A DNA stretch of 25,724 bases from CALWOS01 sp963595735 (GCA_963595735.1 CAVBJJ010000027.1:1-25724); one strand, 5' to 3'. Shown: positions 1-8,665, counted from the first letter of the stretch. The notes: a model not told the origin generated them from the letters alone. Program-made: numbers and translations.

Positions 1-12
1 GAGGGAGCGAAC

Positions 13-1125
13 TTGCAGCAAGACGAAATCTATATGCGCCGGGCGCTGGAGCTGGCGGAGCGTGGCGTGGGATGGGTCTCGCCCAATCCCATGGTCGGCG
101 CTGTCATTGTCTGGGACGGGCAGGTGATCGGAGAGGGCTGGCATGCACGCTGCGGAGAAAAGCACGCCGAGCGGAATGCGCTGGAGCATTGCACCGCTTC
201 CCCGGCGGGAGCGACCCTGTATGTGACGCTGGAGCCCTGTTGTCATCAGGGACGGCAGCCGCCCTGTACGGAGGCCATTCTGGAGGCGGGGATCCGCCGG
301 GTGGTGGTCGGCTCCGGCGATCCCAACCCGCTAGTGGCCGGGAAAGGGCTGGAAATTTTGCGCCGCCATGGTGTGGAAGTAACGACCGGCGTGCTGGAAC
401 CGGCGTGCCGGGCGCTGAACGCTGTGTTTTTCCATTATATTTCCACCGGGCGTCCCTATGTGGTGATGAAGTACGCCATGACCATGGACGGAAAAATCGC
501 TACCTACACCGGCGCGTCCCAATGGATCACAGGGGAGACCGCCAGACAGTGGGTGCAGCGGGACCGCCACCGCTATACCGGGATCATGGTGGGCGTCGGC
601 ACGGTGCTGGCGGATGACCCGATGTTGACCTGCCGTCTGCCGGACTGCCGCACCCCGGTGCGCATTGTTTGTGACAGCCGGCTGCGAACGCCTGTGGATT
701 CCCGCATCGTGCAGACGGCAAGTCAGATTCCTACGATTCTGGCGGCGACCTGTGATGCAGATATCGGGCGCATTGAGCCGTATCTTGCTGCCGGGTGCCA
801 GGTGTGGATGCTGCCGGAGCGCGACGGCCATGTGGACTTGCAGTGCCTGATGCAGCGGCTGGGAAAGAAGGAGATCGACAGCGTGCTGCTGGAGGGCGGC
901 GGCAGCCTGAATTGGGCGGCGCTGGAGGCCGGGATCGTGCAGAAGCTGCAATGCTATGTTGCGCCGAAGCTGTTTGGCGGCGCAGCGGCGAAAAGTCCGG
1001 TGGGCGGCCTGGGCGTGTCCCGGCCGGAGCTGGCGTACCGGCTGGGTGCGCCGAAGATCACACGGCTGGATGAAGATATTTTGTTGGAAAGCGAGGTGCT
1101 GCCCGGTGTTCACGGGGTTGGTTGA
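13..1125 (+). CDS. ribD: Bifunctional riboflavin biosynthesis deaminase/reductase RibD
   Basis: Catalyses deamination of the GTP-derived diaminopyrimidine, then NADPH-dependent reduction of its ribosyl side chain: steps two and three of riboflavin synthesis in the cytosol. The N-terminal deaminase domain (about residues 1-145) shows the zinc site H51-A-E53 with catalytic E53, and PCCHQGRQPPC with C76 and C85. The C-terminal reductase domain (about 150-365) contains MKYAMTMDGKIA and the VLLEGGGSLN motif. The 370-residue length is normal. The start is taken as TTG at 13, preceded by GAGGGAG; ATG at 34 is a weaker alternative because no Shine-Dalgarno sequence precedes it. It is first of four rib genes, and its end overlaps ribE by 20 nt, implying translational coupling. 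Any FMN riboswitch would lie upstream of the window. Confidence 0.96.
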   Translation: MQQDEIYMRRALELAERGVGWVSPNPMVGAVIVWDGQVIGEGWHARCGEKHAERNALEHCTASPAGATLYVTLEPCCHQGRQPPCTEAILEAGIRRVVVGSGDPNPLVAGKGLEILRRHGVEVTTGVLEPACRALNAVFFHYISTGRPYVVMKYAMTMDGKIATYTGASQWITGETARQWVQRDRHRYTGIMVGVGTVLADDPMLTCRLPDCRTPVRIVCDSRLRTPVDSRIVQTASQIPTILAATCDADIGRIEPYLAAGCQVWMLPERDGHVDLQCLMQRLGKKEIDSVLLEGGGSLNWAALEAGIVQKLQCYVAPKLFGGAAAKSPVGGLGVSRPELAYRLGAPKITRLDEDILLESEVLPGVHGVG

Positions 1126-1759
1126 GGAAGTCGGCACGATTCGCGGCATACAGCGGGGGAGAGCCTCCGCCGTGCTGCGGATCGGCGCAAAAACAGTGCT
1201 GTCCGATTTGAAGATCGGGGACAGCGTGGCGGTAAACGGCGTGTGCCTGACCGCCACAAAGGTGGAAAGCGACGGCTTCTGCGCCGATGTCATGCACGAG
1301 ACTTTGCGGCGCTCCTCTTTGGGTTCTTTGCAGATCGGCGGACGGGTAAATCTGGAACGCGCTATGCAGGCGGGCGGCCGCTTCGGCGGGCATATGGTCT
1401 CCGGGCACATTGACGGCACCGGTACTATTGTGCAGCTGCGGCAGGACGACAACGCCATTTGGTATACCATTGCGGCAGCGCCCGGGCTGCTGCGCTATAT
1501 CGTGGAAAAAGGCTCTATTACCGTGGATGGCATCAGCCTGACGGTGGCGGCGCTGGAGGCGGAAACCTTTGCCGTTTCCGTCATCCCTCACACTGCGGCA
1601 GTGACGGTTCTGGGCGGAAAAAAGCCGGGAGATATTGTAAATTTGGAAAATGATCTGATTGGAAAATATGTAGAGCGGCTCATGGGGCTGCGGCAGGAGG
1701 AAGCGCCGGCGGTATCCGGCGGCATCACGATGGAATTCCTCGCGCAGCATGGCTTTTGA
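1106..1759 (+). CDS. ribE: Riboflavin synthase, alpha chain
   Basis: Dismutates two molecules of 6,7-dimethyl-8-ribityllumazine to riboflavin and the pyrimidine precursor, the last step of the pathway. The 217-residue protein has the family's two tandem lumazine-binding repeats: one opens FTGLVEEVGTI at the N-terminus, and the second starts around HMVSGHIDGTGTI near residue 95. The start is GTG at 1106, giving the canonical (M)FTGLVEE beginning. A longer in-frame reading back to 956 would only add ribD-overlapping sequence foreign to the family. GAGG at 1093 serves as ribosome-binding site inside the ribD end. The 20-nt overlap with ribD indicates coupled translation. The next gene starts 26 nt downstream. 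Confidence 0.96.
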   Translation: MFTGLVEEVGTIRGIQRGRASAVLRIGAKTVLSDLKIGDSVAVNGVCLTATKVESDGFCADVMHETLRRSSLGSLQIGGRVNLERAMQAGGRFGGHMVSGHIDGTGTIVQLRQDDNAIWYTIAAAPGLLRYIVEKGSITVDGISLTVAALEAETFAVSVIPHTAAVTVLGGKKPGDIVNLENDLIGKYVERLMGLRQEEAPAVSGGITMEFLAQHGF

Positions 1760-1785
1760 CAGCAGAAAACAAGGAGGTACTGGGA

Positions 1786-2985
1786 ATGTTTCAATACAAC
1801 ACCATTGAGGAGGCGCTGGAGGCGCTGCGGCAGGGAAAGATCATCATGGTCACGGACGACCCGGAGCGGGAAAACGAGGGCGACCTGATCTGCGCAGCGG
1901 AGTTTGCCACAACGGAGAACATCAACTTTATGGCCTGCCACGCCAAGGGGCTGATCTGTATGCCCATGTCCGAGACCTATATCCGAAAGCTGCAATTTCC
2001 GCAGATGGTCACCCGGAACACGGACAACCACGAAACGGCCTTTACCGTTTCCGTGGATCATGTGGACACGACTACGGGTATTTCCGCCGCCGAGCGCTCC
2101 ATTACGGCGATGAAATGCGTAGACGAAAACGCCAAGCCGGAGGACTTCCGCCGTCCGGGGCATATGTTCCCGCTGCTTGCCAAGCCGAACGGCGTGCTGG
2201 AGCGGGAGGGCCACACAGAGGCCACGGTAGATCTGATGCGTCTGGCGGGCTTGAAGACCTGCGGACTGTGCTGCGAGATCATGCGGGAGGATGGCACCAT
2301 GATGCGGACGGCCGAGCTGCAGGAAAAGGCCAAGGAATGGGGCATGGTGTTTATCACCATCAAGGATCTGCAAAACTACCGTAAGCGCAATGAGACGCTG
2401 GTAGAGCAGGTGGCGGTGACCAAGCTGCCGACACGCCACGGCGATTTCATTGCCTATGGCTACCGGAACAAGCTCAACGGCGAACACCATGTGGCGCTGG
2501 TCAAGGGCGAGGTCGGCAACGGGGAAGACCTGCTGTGCCGGGTGCATTCCGAGTGCCTGACGGGAGATGCCTTTGCCTCCCTGCGCTGCGACTGCGGCCA
2601 GCAGCTGGCATCTGCTATGGAGCAGATCGAGAAAGAGGGAAGAGGCATTCTGTTGTATATGCGCCAGGAGGGGCGCGGCATTGGCCTGCTCAACAAGCTC
2701 AAGGCCTATGCCCTGCAGGATCAGGGCATGGATACGCTGGAGGCAAACCTGGTGCTGGGCTTTCCCGGGGATATGCGGGAGTATTACATCGGCGCGCAGA
2801 TCCTGCGGGATCTGGGAGCCAAGACCCTGCGCCTGTTGACCAACAACCCTGACAAAGTCTATCAGCTGGAAGACTTCGGGCTGGAGATCAAGGAGCGGGT
2901 GCCCATCCAGGTGGAGGCGACGCCCCAGGATCTGTTTTATCTGCGCACCAAAAGAGACCGCATGGGTCATATTTTACAGTATTAA
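1786..2985 (+). CDS. ribBA: Bifunctional 3,4-dihydroxy-2-butanone 4-phosphate synthase / GTP cyclohydrolase II
   Basis: Supplies both starting materials for the lumazine ring: the four-carbon unit from ribulose 5-phosphate, and the diaminopyrimidine from GTP. The N-terminal half (about 1-200) is RibB, with DDPERENEGDL at 24-34 binding the metal and substrate, and HTEATVDLMRLAGL carrying the second catalytic site. The C-terminal half is RibA, with the zinc cysteines in SECLTGDAFASLRCDCG, the RQEGRGIGL loop, and TNNPDKV near the end. The 399-residue length matches fused RibBA enzymes. ATG at 1786 was chosen because AAGGAGGT at 1771 sits 7 nt ahead; an in-frame TTG at 1756 lies inside the ribE end and lacks such a site. 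Confidence 0.97.
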   Translation: MFQYNTIEEALEALRQGKIIMVTDDPERENEGDLICAAEFATTENINFMACHAKGLICMPMSETYIRKLQFPQMVTRNTDNHETAFTVSVDHVDTTTGISAAERSITAMKCVDENAKPEDFRRPGHMFPLLAKPNGVLEREGHTEATVDLMRLAGLKTCGLCCEIMREDGTMMRTAELQEKAKEWGMVFITIKDLQNYRKRNETLVEQVAVTKLPTRHGDFIAYGYRNKLNGEHHVALVKGEVGNGEDLLCRVHSECLTGDAFASLRCDCGQQLASAMEQIEKEGRGILLYMRQEGRGIGLLNKLKAYALQDQGMDTLEANLVLGFPGDMREYYIGAQILRDLGAKTLRLLTNNPDKVYQLEDFGLEIKERVPIQVEATPQDLFYLRTKRDRMGHILQY

Positions 2986-3018
2986 AAAAATAACAGGACA
3001 ATATAGGAGGAAGTATCC

Positions 3019-3486
3019 ATGAAAGTATTTGAGGGAAATCTGATTGCCAACGGCATGCGGGTCGGCATTGTTGCCGCGCGCTTTAACGAGTTCATTGTAT
3101 CCAAGCTGATCTCCGGCTGTGAGGACACCCTGCTGCGCCATGGTGTGGCGGCGGAGGAGATCGAATTGGCCTGGGTGCCGGGCGCGTTTGAGATCCCGCT
3201 GGTGGCCTCCCGCATGGCAAAAAGCGGAAAATATGACGCAGTCATCGCCCTGGGTGCGGTGATCCGCGGCAGTACAACGCACTATGACTATGTGTGCAGC
3301 GAGGTCAGCAAGGGCATCGCCAATGTCTCCCTGCACAGCGATATTCCCGTGCTGTTCGGCGTGCTGACCACGGAGAACATTGAGCAGGCCATCGAGCGCG
3401 CCGGAAGTAAGGCGGGCAACAAGGGCAGCGAGTGCGCCGCCGCTGCCATCGAAATGGTTGATCTGCTGCGTACGCTGGAGCGGTAA
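3019..3486 (+). CDS. ribH: 6,7-dimethyl-8-ribityllumazine synthase (riboflavin synthase beta chain)
   Basis: Condenses the ribityl-aminopyrimidine with dihydroxybutanone phosphate to form the lumazine substrate of RibE. Members usually assemble as hollow 60-subunit shells or pentamers. Recognisable segments are IVAARFNEF near residue 20, WVPGAFEIPL near 55 (phosphate/substrate pocket), GAVIRGSTTHYDYV near 80 (catalytic His), and GVLTTENIEQAIERAG near 112. The 155-residue length is typical. ATAGGAGGAAG ahead of ATG 3019 is a strong ribosome-binding site. It closes the operon, and a terminator follows within 25 nt. Confidence 0.97.
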   Translation: MKVFEGNLIANGMRVGIVAARFNEFIVSKLISGCEDTLLRHGVAAEEIELAWVPGAFEIPLVASRMAKSGKYDAVIALGAVIRGSTTHYDYVCSEVSKGIANVSLHSDIPVLFGVLTTENIEQAIERAGSKAGNKGSECAAAAIEMVDLLRTLER

Positions 3487-3505
3487 GTAAACCGAAAAGA
3501 ACAGG

Positions 3506-3547
3506 AAAAGCCCGGAGCCGCAATGGATTTTGCAGCTCCGGGCTTTT
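3506..3547. terminator. Bidirectional terminator between ribH and cls
   Basis: A perfect 13-bp stem pairs AAAAGCCCGGAGC (3506-3518) with GCTCCGGGCTTTT (3535-3547) across a 16-nt loop. The A-run on one side and T-run on the other give a U-tail in both directions, so it can end both the rib operon and the convergent cls transcript. Confidence 0.9.
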
Positions 3548-3573
3548 GGGCTTGTTTGACGGGAACAGGGGAC

Positions 3574-5133
3574 TTATAGCAGCTCCGCGAACAGGCGCAG
3601 AAACAGCTGTCCGATGCGCAATCTGGCGCTTCTACCGGTTTTGTATTTTTCCGTGACCTCCGTGCAGCCGGTAAAGGTTTTTTCAAAATCGCGCCGGATG
3701 GCGAGAACGGCCTCGCAATCTGCCAGAAAGCAGCCGTTTTCAAAGTGGTGATACAGGCTCCGGTAGTCAAGATTAATGGTACCGCAGGTGGCCATGCTGT
3801 CATCGGCAACGCTCATCTTGGCGTGGCAGAAACCCGGCGTCCACTCAAAGATCCGCACCCCGTGCTTGACAAGCTGGTGATAAAAGGAACGGGTCACACT
3901 GTACACGATCTTTTTGTCCGGGATCCCCGGTGTGATAATGCGCACATCCACGCCGCGCTTGGCCGCCAGGGTGAGCGCATGGCTCATCTCGTCCGTGATG
4001 ATCAGATACGGTGTGATAAACCAGCAGTAGCGCTGGGCCTTGTTGGCCATGCTGATATAGACCTCCTCGCCCACCTGCTCGCCGTCCAGAGGGCTGTCCG
4101 CATAGGGCTGGACAAATCCCCGCTGCTTTGCCCGGTAGTCATAGTGCACAAGATAGCGGGACACATCCACCTCCGTTGGCAGCTTGCGCTCCGAGGCGTT
4201 CCACATCTCCAGAAACGCAATGGTCAGAGACTTGACCGCGTCCCCCTCCAACCGGATGCCGGAGTCCTTCCAGAAGCCGTAGGGATGGGTCACATTGAAA
4301 TACTCGTTTGCCAGATTGTAGCCGCCGGTAAAACCGACCTTGCCGTCGATGATCGTCATTTTTCGGTGATCCCGGTTGTTCAGGAACATATTAAAGGCCG
4401 GCGCCATGGGATTGAACACACGGCATTGGATGCCGCGCCGCTCCAGCTTTTGGGCAAAGTCCCGGTTGATGAACCAGATGGAGCCCATGTCGTCATAAAA
4501 CACACGTACCTCGACCCCTGCGGCCACGCGCTCCTCCAACACTGCCTGGATGCGATGCCAGGACTCTTTGTCCTCAATGGCGTGGTACTCCATGAATATG
4601 TACTTTTCCGCCTTGGCGAGGTCGGCCAGCTGTGCCTCCAGGGCCTTGCAGGCATCGTCATAATAGCGCACATCCGTGTTTTGATAGACCGGATAGGAGG
4701 CGTTGCGGTACAGATAGGACGAAATGGCCGCTGCCTGCGGCTGGGTCTGCTGCATGTTTTGCAAAATCTCTTCATTTTTCGGCAGGCAGGGCAGCAGCGT
4801 GGCGTCGACCTCCGCAAAGCGCTCCCGCATTTTGTAGGGAACGCCGTTGAGACCGACCAGCAAAAAAAGCGTGACCCCCATAATGGGAAGCGCCAGCATC
4901 AGAATGATCCAGGGCGTTTTCATCGCCGCGGTCTGCTCCCGGCCGTAAATTTTGAGCACCAGCAGGATCGCGATGACTCGCGTTGCGGTGCCGACAAAGG
5001 TCGCGTAGTCGCTGAGCCGCATGAACACATAGACCAGAAACACCGCTTGCAGGACGATCGCAAACAGCGAAAAAAACAGTCGTTTCAGACCGTTTTGGGT
5101 CTTCTTTTTCCCCTCGTAGGTTCGTTCTTTCAC
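3574..5133 (-). CDS. cls: Cardiolipin synthase, PLD superfamily
   Basis: Joins two phosphatidylglycerol molecules into cardiolipin plus glycerol at the cytoplasmic membrane. The 519-residue protein starts with hydrophobic segments at about 20-37, 45-62 and 74-94 (membrane anchor). Two phospholipase-D catalytic motifs follow: H256-R-K258-MTII-D263 and H437-A-K439-MSVA-D444, each followed by a GG/GT-xN element (GGYNLANEY, GTINLDYRS). Length and layout are those of bacterial Cls. The start is GTG at 5133, with GGAGGA 7 nt upstream on the minus strand. It lies downstream of the MATE gene, but a terminator and 180 nt separate them, so it is probably transcribed alone. A weak TATGAT at about 5197-5202 could be its -10 box. 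Confidence 0.94.
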   Translation of the reverse strand: MKERTYEGKKKTQNGLKRLFFSLFAIVLQAVFLVYVFMRLSDYATFVGTATRVIAILLVLKIYGREQTAAMKTPWIILMLALPIMGVTLFLLVGLNGVPYKMRERFAEVDATLLPCLPKNEEILQNMQQTQPQAAAISSYLYRNASYPVYQNTDVRYYDDACKALEAQLADLAKAEKYIFMEYHAIEDKESWHRIQAVLEERVAAGVEVRVFYDDMGSIWFINRDFAQKLERRGIQCRVFNPMAPAFNMFLNNRDHRKMTIIDGKVGFTGGYNLANEYFNVTHPYGFWKDSGIRLEGDAVKSLTIAFLEMWNASERKLPTEVDVSRYLVHYDYRAKQRGFVQPYADSPLDGEQVGEEVYISMANKAQRYCWFITPYLIITDEMSHALTLAAKRGVDVRIITPGIPDKKIVYSVTRSFYHQLVKHGVRIFEWTPGFCHAKMSVADDSMATCGTINLDYRSLYHHFENGCFLADCEAVLAIRRDFEKTFTGCTEVTEKYKTGRSARLRIGQLFLRLFAELL

Positions 5134-5239
5134 GCAATCTTCCTCCGTTTCCCAGCGCGGTTTTGCCCTTTGTGCGGCGCGGCTGCCTTTGAGTATATCA
5201 TACTGTCCCGCAAAGCGCCACAGAATATGCGAAAAAGCC

Positions 5240-5275
5240 CCCTGTGTTCCCGCGTTTTTGCTGTGCGGGAGCAGG
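5240..5275 (-). terminator. Terminator downstream of the MATE gene
   Basis: On the minus strand a GC-rich hairpin, with stem pairs 5247-5253/5265-5271 extended by CCTG/CAGG at 5241-5244/5272-5275, is followed by GGCTTTTTC. It lies 39 nt past the MATE stop codon. Confidence 0.75.
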
Positions 5276-5313
5276 AGACTTTTGTCATTTATGTTTGGGT
5301 TATTTGTGCAGGA

Positions 5314-6723
5314 TCAATCCCAAAGGTCGGCGTCTGCGCCCAGTGTGGGCGTGTTCAGCTCGTTTTTCAACTTGCGCATGGCACGGATGACCAGGAAAAT
5401 GTTCAGCACAAAGGTGGCCACCTGGGCGAATGCGCCATTATACAGGCAGCCCTCCACGCCGAAGAAAATGGGGAAGATCAGCGCGGTGGTCATGTTGAAG
5501 CCCAACTGACGCATCAGCGAAGACACGGCGGAAAAGCTTGGTTTTCCCATGGCCTGGAAGCAGGTGGGGATTACATAGTTCATACCGTCCAGGAAACAGA
5601 ACATCAGGTAGATGGTCAGGCACTTGACGCCAAACTCCGTGTACAGATCGGACTCGGCCCCGAAAATGCCGACGATCTGTTCCGGGAACAGTACAAAGCA
5701 GATTTTTGCGACAACACCGCACAAAATCGCAATACCAACAGACAGCTTGACCGTCTTTTTCACGCGGTCAAAGTGCCCGGCGCCGTAGTTGAAGCTGATG
5801 ATGGGAAGCGCGCCGGCACCAATACCCATCATGATGGCCATCAGGATGTTGTTGATCTTCATGGTCACGCCCAGGGCGGTCATGGGGATCTCGGCGCCGT
5901 ATTTGCTCAGCCCGCCGTAATGCACCAGCAGCTTGTTGAGCACGATGATCATAACCACCACAGAGAACTGGGTGATAAAGCTGGAAACACCGAACTTGGT
6001 GATCTGGTTCATGCAATGCTTGTGGGGCTTGAGGTGCTCTCTTTTCAGGCGGATCTGCTTCATCCGGGGGATGTACAGCAGATAGACAATGGTGTTTGCC
6101 ATCTGCCCCAGCATGGTGGCCAGCGCAGCGCCAAATACGCCCAGCTGCAGCGGGAACACGAAGATATAGTCCAGCACTACATTCACGATGCAGCCGACGA
6201 TCAGACCCAGCATACTGTACAGGGGGCTGCCGTCGGCGCGGATGACAGAGGCAAAACCGGCGCTAAAAACAGCAAAGAACAGACCGATGGCAATGGGGCG
6301 GCCATAGTCCAGGGCATAGGGCATCAGCAGATCGGTCGCGCCGGTCATTCGACACAGGGGCTTGAGAAAAATCAGAAGAACAGCGGTCAGAATAATGCCG
6401 ACAACGAGCATACACATGGTGGCGTTTCCCACGCTGGTGGCGGCGTCGTCCTTTTTGCCGCGTCCCAGCTGGGCGCTGAAATACACCGAGCAGCCGTCGC
6501 CGAACAGCAGTGCCAGCGCGATGGCCAGCACGGTGAAGGGCAGCAGCACATTGGTCGCGCCGTTACCCAGATAGCCCACGCCGCGGCCGATGAAGATCTG
6601 GTCGACGATGTTGTACATCGCGTTGACGATCAGGGAAATGCAGCTGGGCAGGGCAAACTTGCGCAGCAGCTTTGGGATCGGCGCGGTTTCCATCAATGTG
6701 GAATGGCTTGAGACAGTTTCCAT
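5314..6723 (-). CDS. MATE family multidrug/metabolite exporter
   Basis: A predicted 12-helix inner-membrane antiporter that expels organic cations, drugs or metabolites in exchange for Na+ or H+. The 469-residue protein contains the family's opening LRKFALPSCISLIVNAMYNI, the GxGVGYLGNGATNVLLPFT segment of helix 2, and the internally repeated halves typical of MATE (second half from about residue 235). It looks most like the NorM/DinF-type MATE group common in Clostridia, but the substrate cannot be read from sequence. The start is ATG at 6723, with AAGGAGG 10 nt upstream; an ATG eight codons earlier lies before that ribosome-binding site and would make it part of the coding sequence. Confidence 0.92.
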   Translation of the reverse strand: METVSSHSTLMETAPIPKLLRKFALPSCISLIVNAMYNIVDQIFIGRGVGYLGNGATNVLLPFTVLAIALALLFGDGCSVYFSAQLGRGKKDDAATSVGNATMCMLVVGIILTAVLLIFLKPLCRMTGATDLLMPYALDYGRPIAIGLFFAVFSAGFASVIRADGSPLYSMLGLIVGCIVNVVLDYIFVFPLQLGVFGAALATMLGQMANTIVYLLYIPRMKQIRLKREHLKPHKHCMNQITKFGVSSFITQFSVVVMIIVLNKLLVHYGGLSKYGAEIPMTALGVTMKINNILMAIMMGIGAGALPIISFNYGAGHFDRVKKTVKLSVGIAILCGVVAKICFVLFPEQIVGIFGAESDLYTEFGVKCLTIYLMFCFLDGMNYVIPTCFQAMGKPSFSAVSSLMRQLGFNMTTALIFPIFFGVEGCLYNGAFAQVATFVLNIFLVIRAMRKLKNELNTPTLGADADLWD

Positions 6724-6755
6724 ATTTTTGTTTCCTCCTTCAATCAAACTAAGGT

Positions 6756-6761
6756 ATTATA
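6756..6761 (-). promoter_or_regulatory. Probable -10 box for the MATE gene
   Basis: TATAAT on the minus strand lies about 33 nt before the ATG. The matching -35 region is pyrimidine-rich (TTCTTT at 17 nt) and poor, so only the -10 element is convincing. The leader would be about 25 nt. Confidence 0.45.
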
Positions 6762-6827
6762 CAATATATAGAAACGAAAAAGAAAGAAAAAGAAAGGGAT
6801 ATTTTAGGAAAAAACGAGAAAAAACGC

Positions 6828-6837
6828 NNNNNNNNNN
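6828..6837. other. Assembly gap (10 N)
   Basis: Ten undetermined bases between a purine-rich low-complexity tract (6777-6827) and the end of the sseB-like gene. It is a scaffold join or unresolved hairpin, and its true length is unknown. Confidence 0.97.
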
Positions 6838-6870
6838 GCATTTTCCGGTAAGAAAGATGCAGCGCTTTGG

Positions 6871-7593
6871 TTAGCGAACATAGAACGGTTTTGCAACATT
6901 TTGCGCCAACTGGATAAACTTGAAATCCGCTTTCATCAACTCAAAAGACTCGCCGGGGCACAGGAACGGGCGGATGATGCGCGCCACCTGAGGGAAGAGC
7001 AATTTGTTGTCGCCGTCGAAGTCGATGAGGATCAATTTGTGGGGGGCTTTTTCCTCCGGCTGTCTGGCGGCAAGAACCCAGGCGCGGTAGACCTCCGGCC
7101 GGCCACGGAAAAAGGTGTTGAGGGCGGTGGGCAGTCCCACCGGGCAGGTGTGCAGCGCCGTGATCTCCGGCGGCTGGGCGTGCTCCGTGCGGCGGAGGGT
7201 CATGCCCTCGGTGGCGGAGTCGATCATCTCCAGCTCCTTCTGCCGCAGCAGAACGGCCTTTCCAAAGGGGTTCAGTGCAATGCCGACGACCTGCTTGGGC
7301 TGATCCAGCACAACATGGCGGAGGGCGGGCAGGTGCAGCACGACCAGACCGCAGTCCGGGAAGCGGGCTTCGTCAAATTCCTCCACGCAGGTGAAGGCGG
7401 GGAGAAAGGCCTCATTTTCCGGGTTGATGATCAGCGCAAGGTTTTGTGGCTTGCCCCGGTAGGGCACCAGCAGGTTTGCCTGCTTCAGCTGCTGAAAAAA
7501 GCGATGCTTTCCCTCGGGGGAGTCATTCTGCTGCAGCTGCTCCAGGCTGCTTTTTAAGTCAAAATTGGAAATAAAATTTTCCGGAATATGCAT
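6871..7593 (-). CDS. SseB-family protein
   Basis: A 240-residue protein with an SseB N-terminal type domain (about 10-115, including LVPYRGKPQNLALIINPEN) and the SseB C-terminal type ending (about 150-240, HKLILIDFDGDN and the terminal PFYVR). SseB was named for altered serine sensitivity in E. coli when overproduced; its biochemical role is not settled, so no reaction is assigned. No signal peptide or membrane segment is seen, so it is likely cytosolic. The start is ATG at 7593, 7 nt after AAGGAGA; a 51-codon extension to 7746 would cross the promoter and the neighbouring gene start. It is divergent from yhaM. Its 3' end abuts the assembly gap, but the stop codon is intact. Confidence 0.82.
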   Translation of the reverse strand: MHIPENFISNFDLKSSLEQLQQNDSPEGKHRFFQQLKQANLLVPYRGKPQNLALIINPENEAFLPAFTCVEEFDEARFPDCGLVVLHLPALRHVVLDQPKQVVGIALNPFGKAVLLRQKELEMIDSATEGMTLRRTEHAQPPEITALHTCPVGLPTALNTFFRGRPEVYRAWVLAARQPEEKAPHKLILIDFDGDNKLLFPQVARIIRPFLCPGESFELMKADFKFIQLAQNVAKPFYVR

Positions 7594-7626
7594 AATAAAG
7601 TCTCCTTGTGCAGTGGCTTTTGCTCT

Positions 7627-7655
7627 ATCATAGCACAGAACTGCGCCTTGAACAA
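7627..7655 (-). promoter_or_regulatory. Promoter of the sseB-like gene
   Basis: Minus strand: TTGTTC (7655-7650), 17-nt spacer, TATGAT (7632-7627). Transcription would start near 7620, giving a leader of about 27 nt. Its -35 box overlaps that of the opposite promoter. Confidence 0.7.
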
Positions 7656-7676
7656 GTCCCGGCGGCGTGGTATGAT
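7648..7676 (+). promoter_or_regulatory. Promoter of the yhaM-like gene
   Basis: TTGAAC (7648-7653), 17-nt spacer, TATGAT (7671-7676). Start of transcription is expected near 7683, about 32 nt before the ATG. Confidence 0.75.
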
Positions 7677-7714
7677 GCAATCGGAATGATTTGATTGAAA
7701 ACAGGAGCGTGATC

Positions 7715-8665
7715 ATGATGGAATATAACAAACCCATTGCAGACATGGAAATCGGCCAGGATGTGGAGGGCTTTTATGTGCTGCAGGACGCCTTTGTAAA
7801 GACCTCCTCCAACGGCCGTCCCTTTCTCAGCGCCGTGCTGGTAGACAAAAGCGGCAGTATTTCGGCAAAAAGCTGGGATTATACCGGCTCCCTTTCCGGG
7901 GCGGACAACGGGCGCGTTGTCAAGATCCGGGGCGCGGTGTCCGAGTTCAAGGGCAATCTCCAGCTGACCGTGGGGCGGATCCGCCTGGCGGAGGAGAGGG
8001 ACAATGTAGACCTTTCCGGACTGGTTCCCACCGCGCCCATCGACCGGGAAGCCGCCGCCGGACAGGTGGAGGCGCTGGTGGAGTCGATGGCAGATGCGGA
8101 CTATAAGGCCGTGTGCAAGGTCATGCTGGAGCGGCACGGGGCGCGCTTTCGTGTTATCCCTGCGGCCAAGAGCGTACACCACGGCTTTCTCTCCGGTCTG
8201 CTGATGCACACCTGGAATATGCTCAAGCTGGCGGACTTCCTGGCGGAGCAGTACAGCGAGGTGATCGACCGCAGCCTGCTTCTGGCGGGAACACTGCTGC
8301 ATGACATCGCCAAGGACGCGGAATTCTGTTTCTCGGAGCTTGGGCTGGCAACGGAGTATTCCGTTCCGGGGCAGCTGCTGGGACATCTGGTCATGGGCGC
8401 CCGGGAGGTGGCGCAGGTGGCGGAGGAGCTGGGTATCCCGGAGGAAAAATCCATTCTGCTCCAGCATATGCTGCTTTCCCACCACGGGGAACCGGAATTC
8501 GGCGCAGCGGTGCGCCCCCAATGTGCGGAGGCGGAGCTGCTCAGCTGCATCGACCTGGTGGACAGCCGGATGGAAATTTACGCAGAAAATCTGGAGGGAC
8601 TTCCGGCAGGCAGCTTCAGCAACCGCATTTTTGCCCTGGAAAAGAAAATTTATAAGCATAACTGA
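7715..8665 (+). CDS. yhaM: YhaM-type 3'-5' exoribonuclease (OB fold + HD domain)
   Basis: Members trim RNA (and in some reports DNA) 3' ends in the cytosol using a metal-dependent HD domain. The 316-residue protein begins with an OB-fold nucleic-acid-binding segment (about 10-100: FLSAVLVDKSGSISAKSWD, VVKIRGAVSEFKGNLQLTV). The HD domain (about 150-285) shows H-H-G near 156, LLMHTWNML, the H196-D197 pair in LLHDIAKDAEF, and the LSHHGE metal ligands. The length matches YhaM/CbfI (about 314). ATG at 7715 follows AGGAG by 7 nt; ATG 7718 is equally readable, and TTG 7691 is unlikely. It is a single gene with its own promoter and terminator. Confidence 0.92.
   Translation: MMEYNKPIADMEIGQDVEGFYVLQDAFVKTSSNGRPFLSAVLVDKSGSISAKSWDYTGSLSGADNGRVVKIRGAVSEFKGNLQLTVGRIRLAEERDNVDLSGLVPTAPIDREAAAGQVEALVESMADADYKAVCKVMLERHGARFRVIPAAKSVHHGFLSGLLMHTWNMLKLADFLAEQYSEVIDRSLLLAGTLLHDIAKDAEFCFSELGLATEYSVPGQLLGHLVMGAREVAQVAEELGIPEEKSILLQHMLLSHHGEPEFGAAVRPQCAEAELLSCIDLVDSRMEIYAENLEGLPAGSFSNRIFALEKKIYKHN

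Noticed and set aside
1..12. Possible FMN riboswitch for the rib operon
   Set aside because: Only 12 bases precede ribD in the window; nothing can be judged.
3745..6711. A 988-codon plus-strand frame opposite cls and the MATE gene
   Set aside because: It spans the intergenic terminator, is antisense to two clear membrane-protein genes, and shows only low-complexity His/Asp/Gln-rich sequence.
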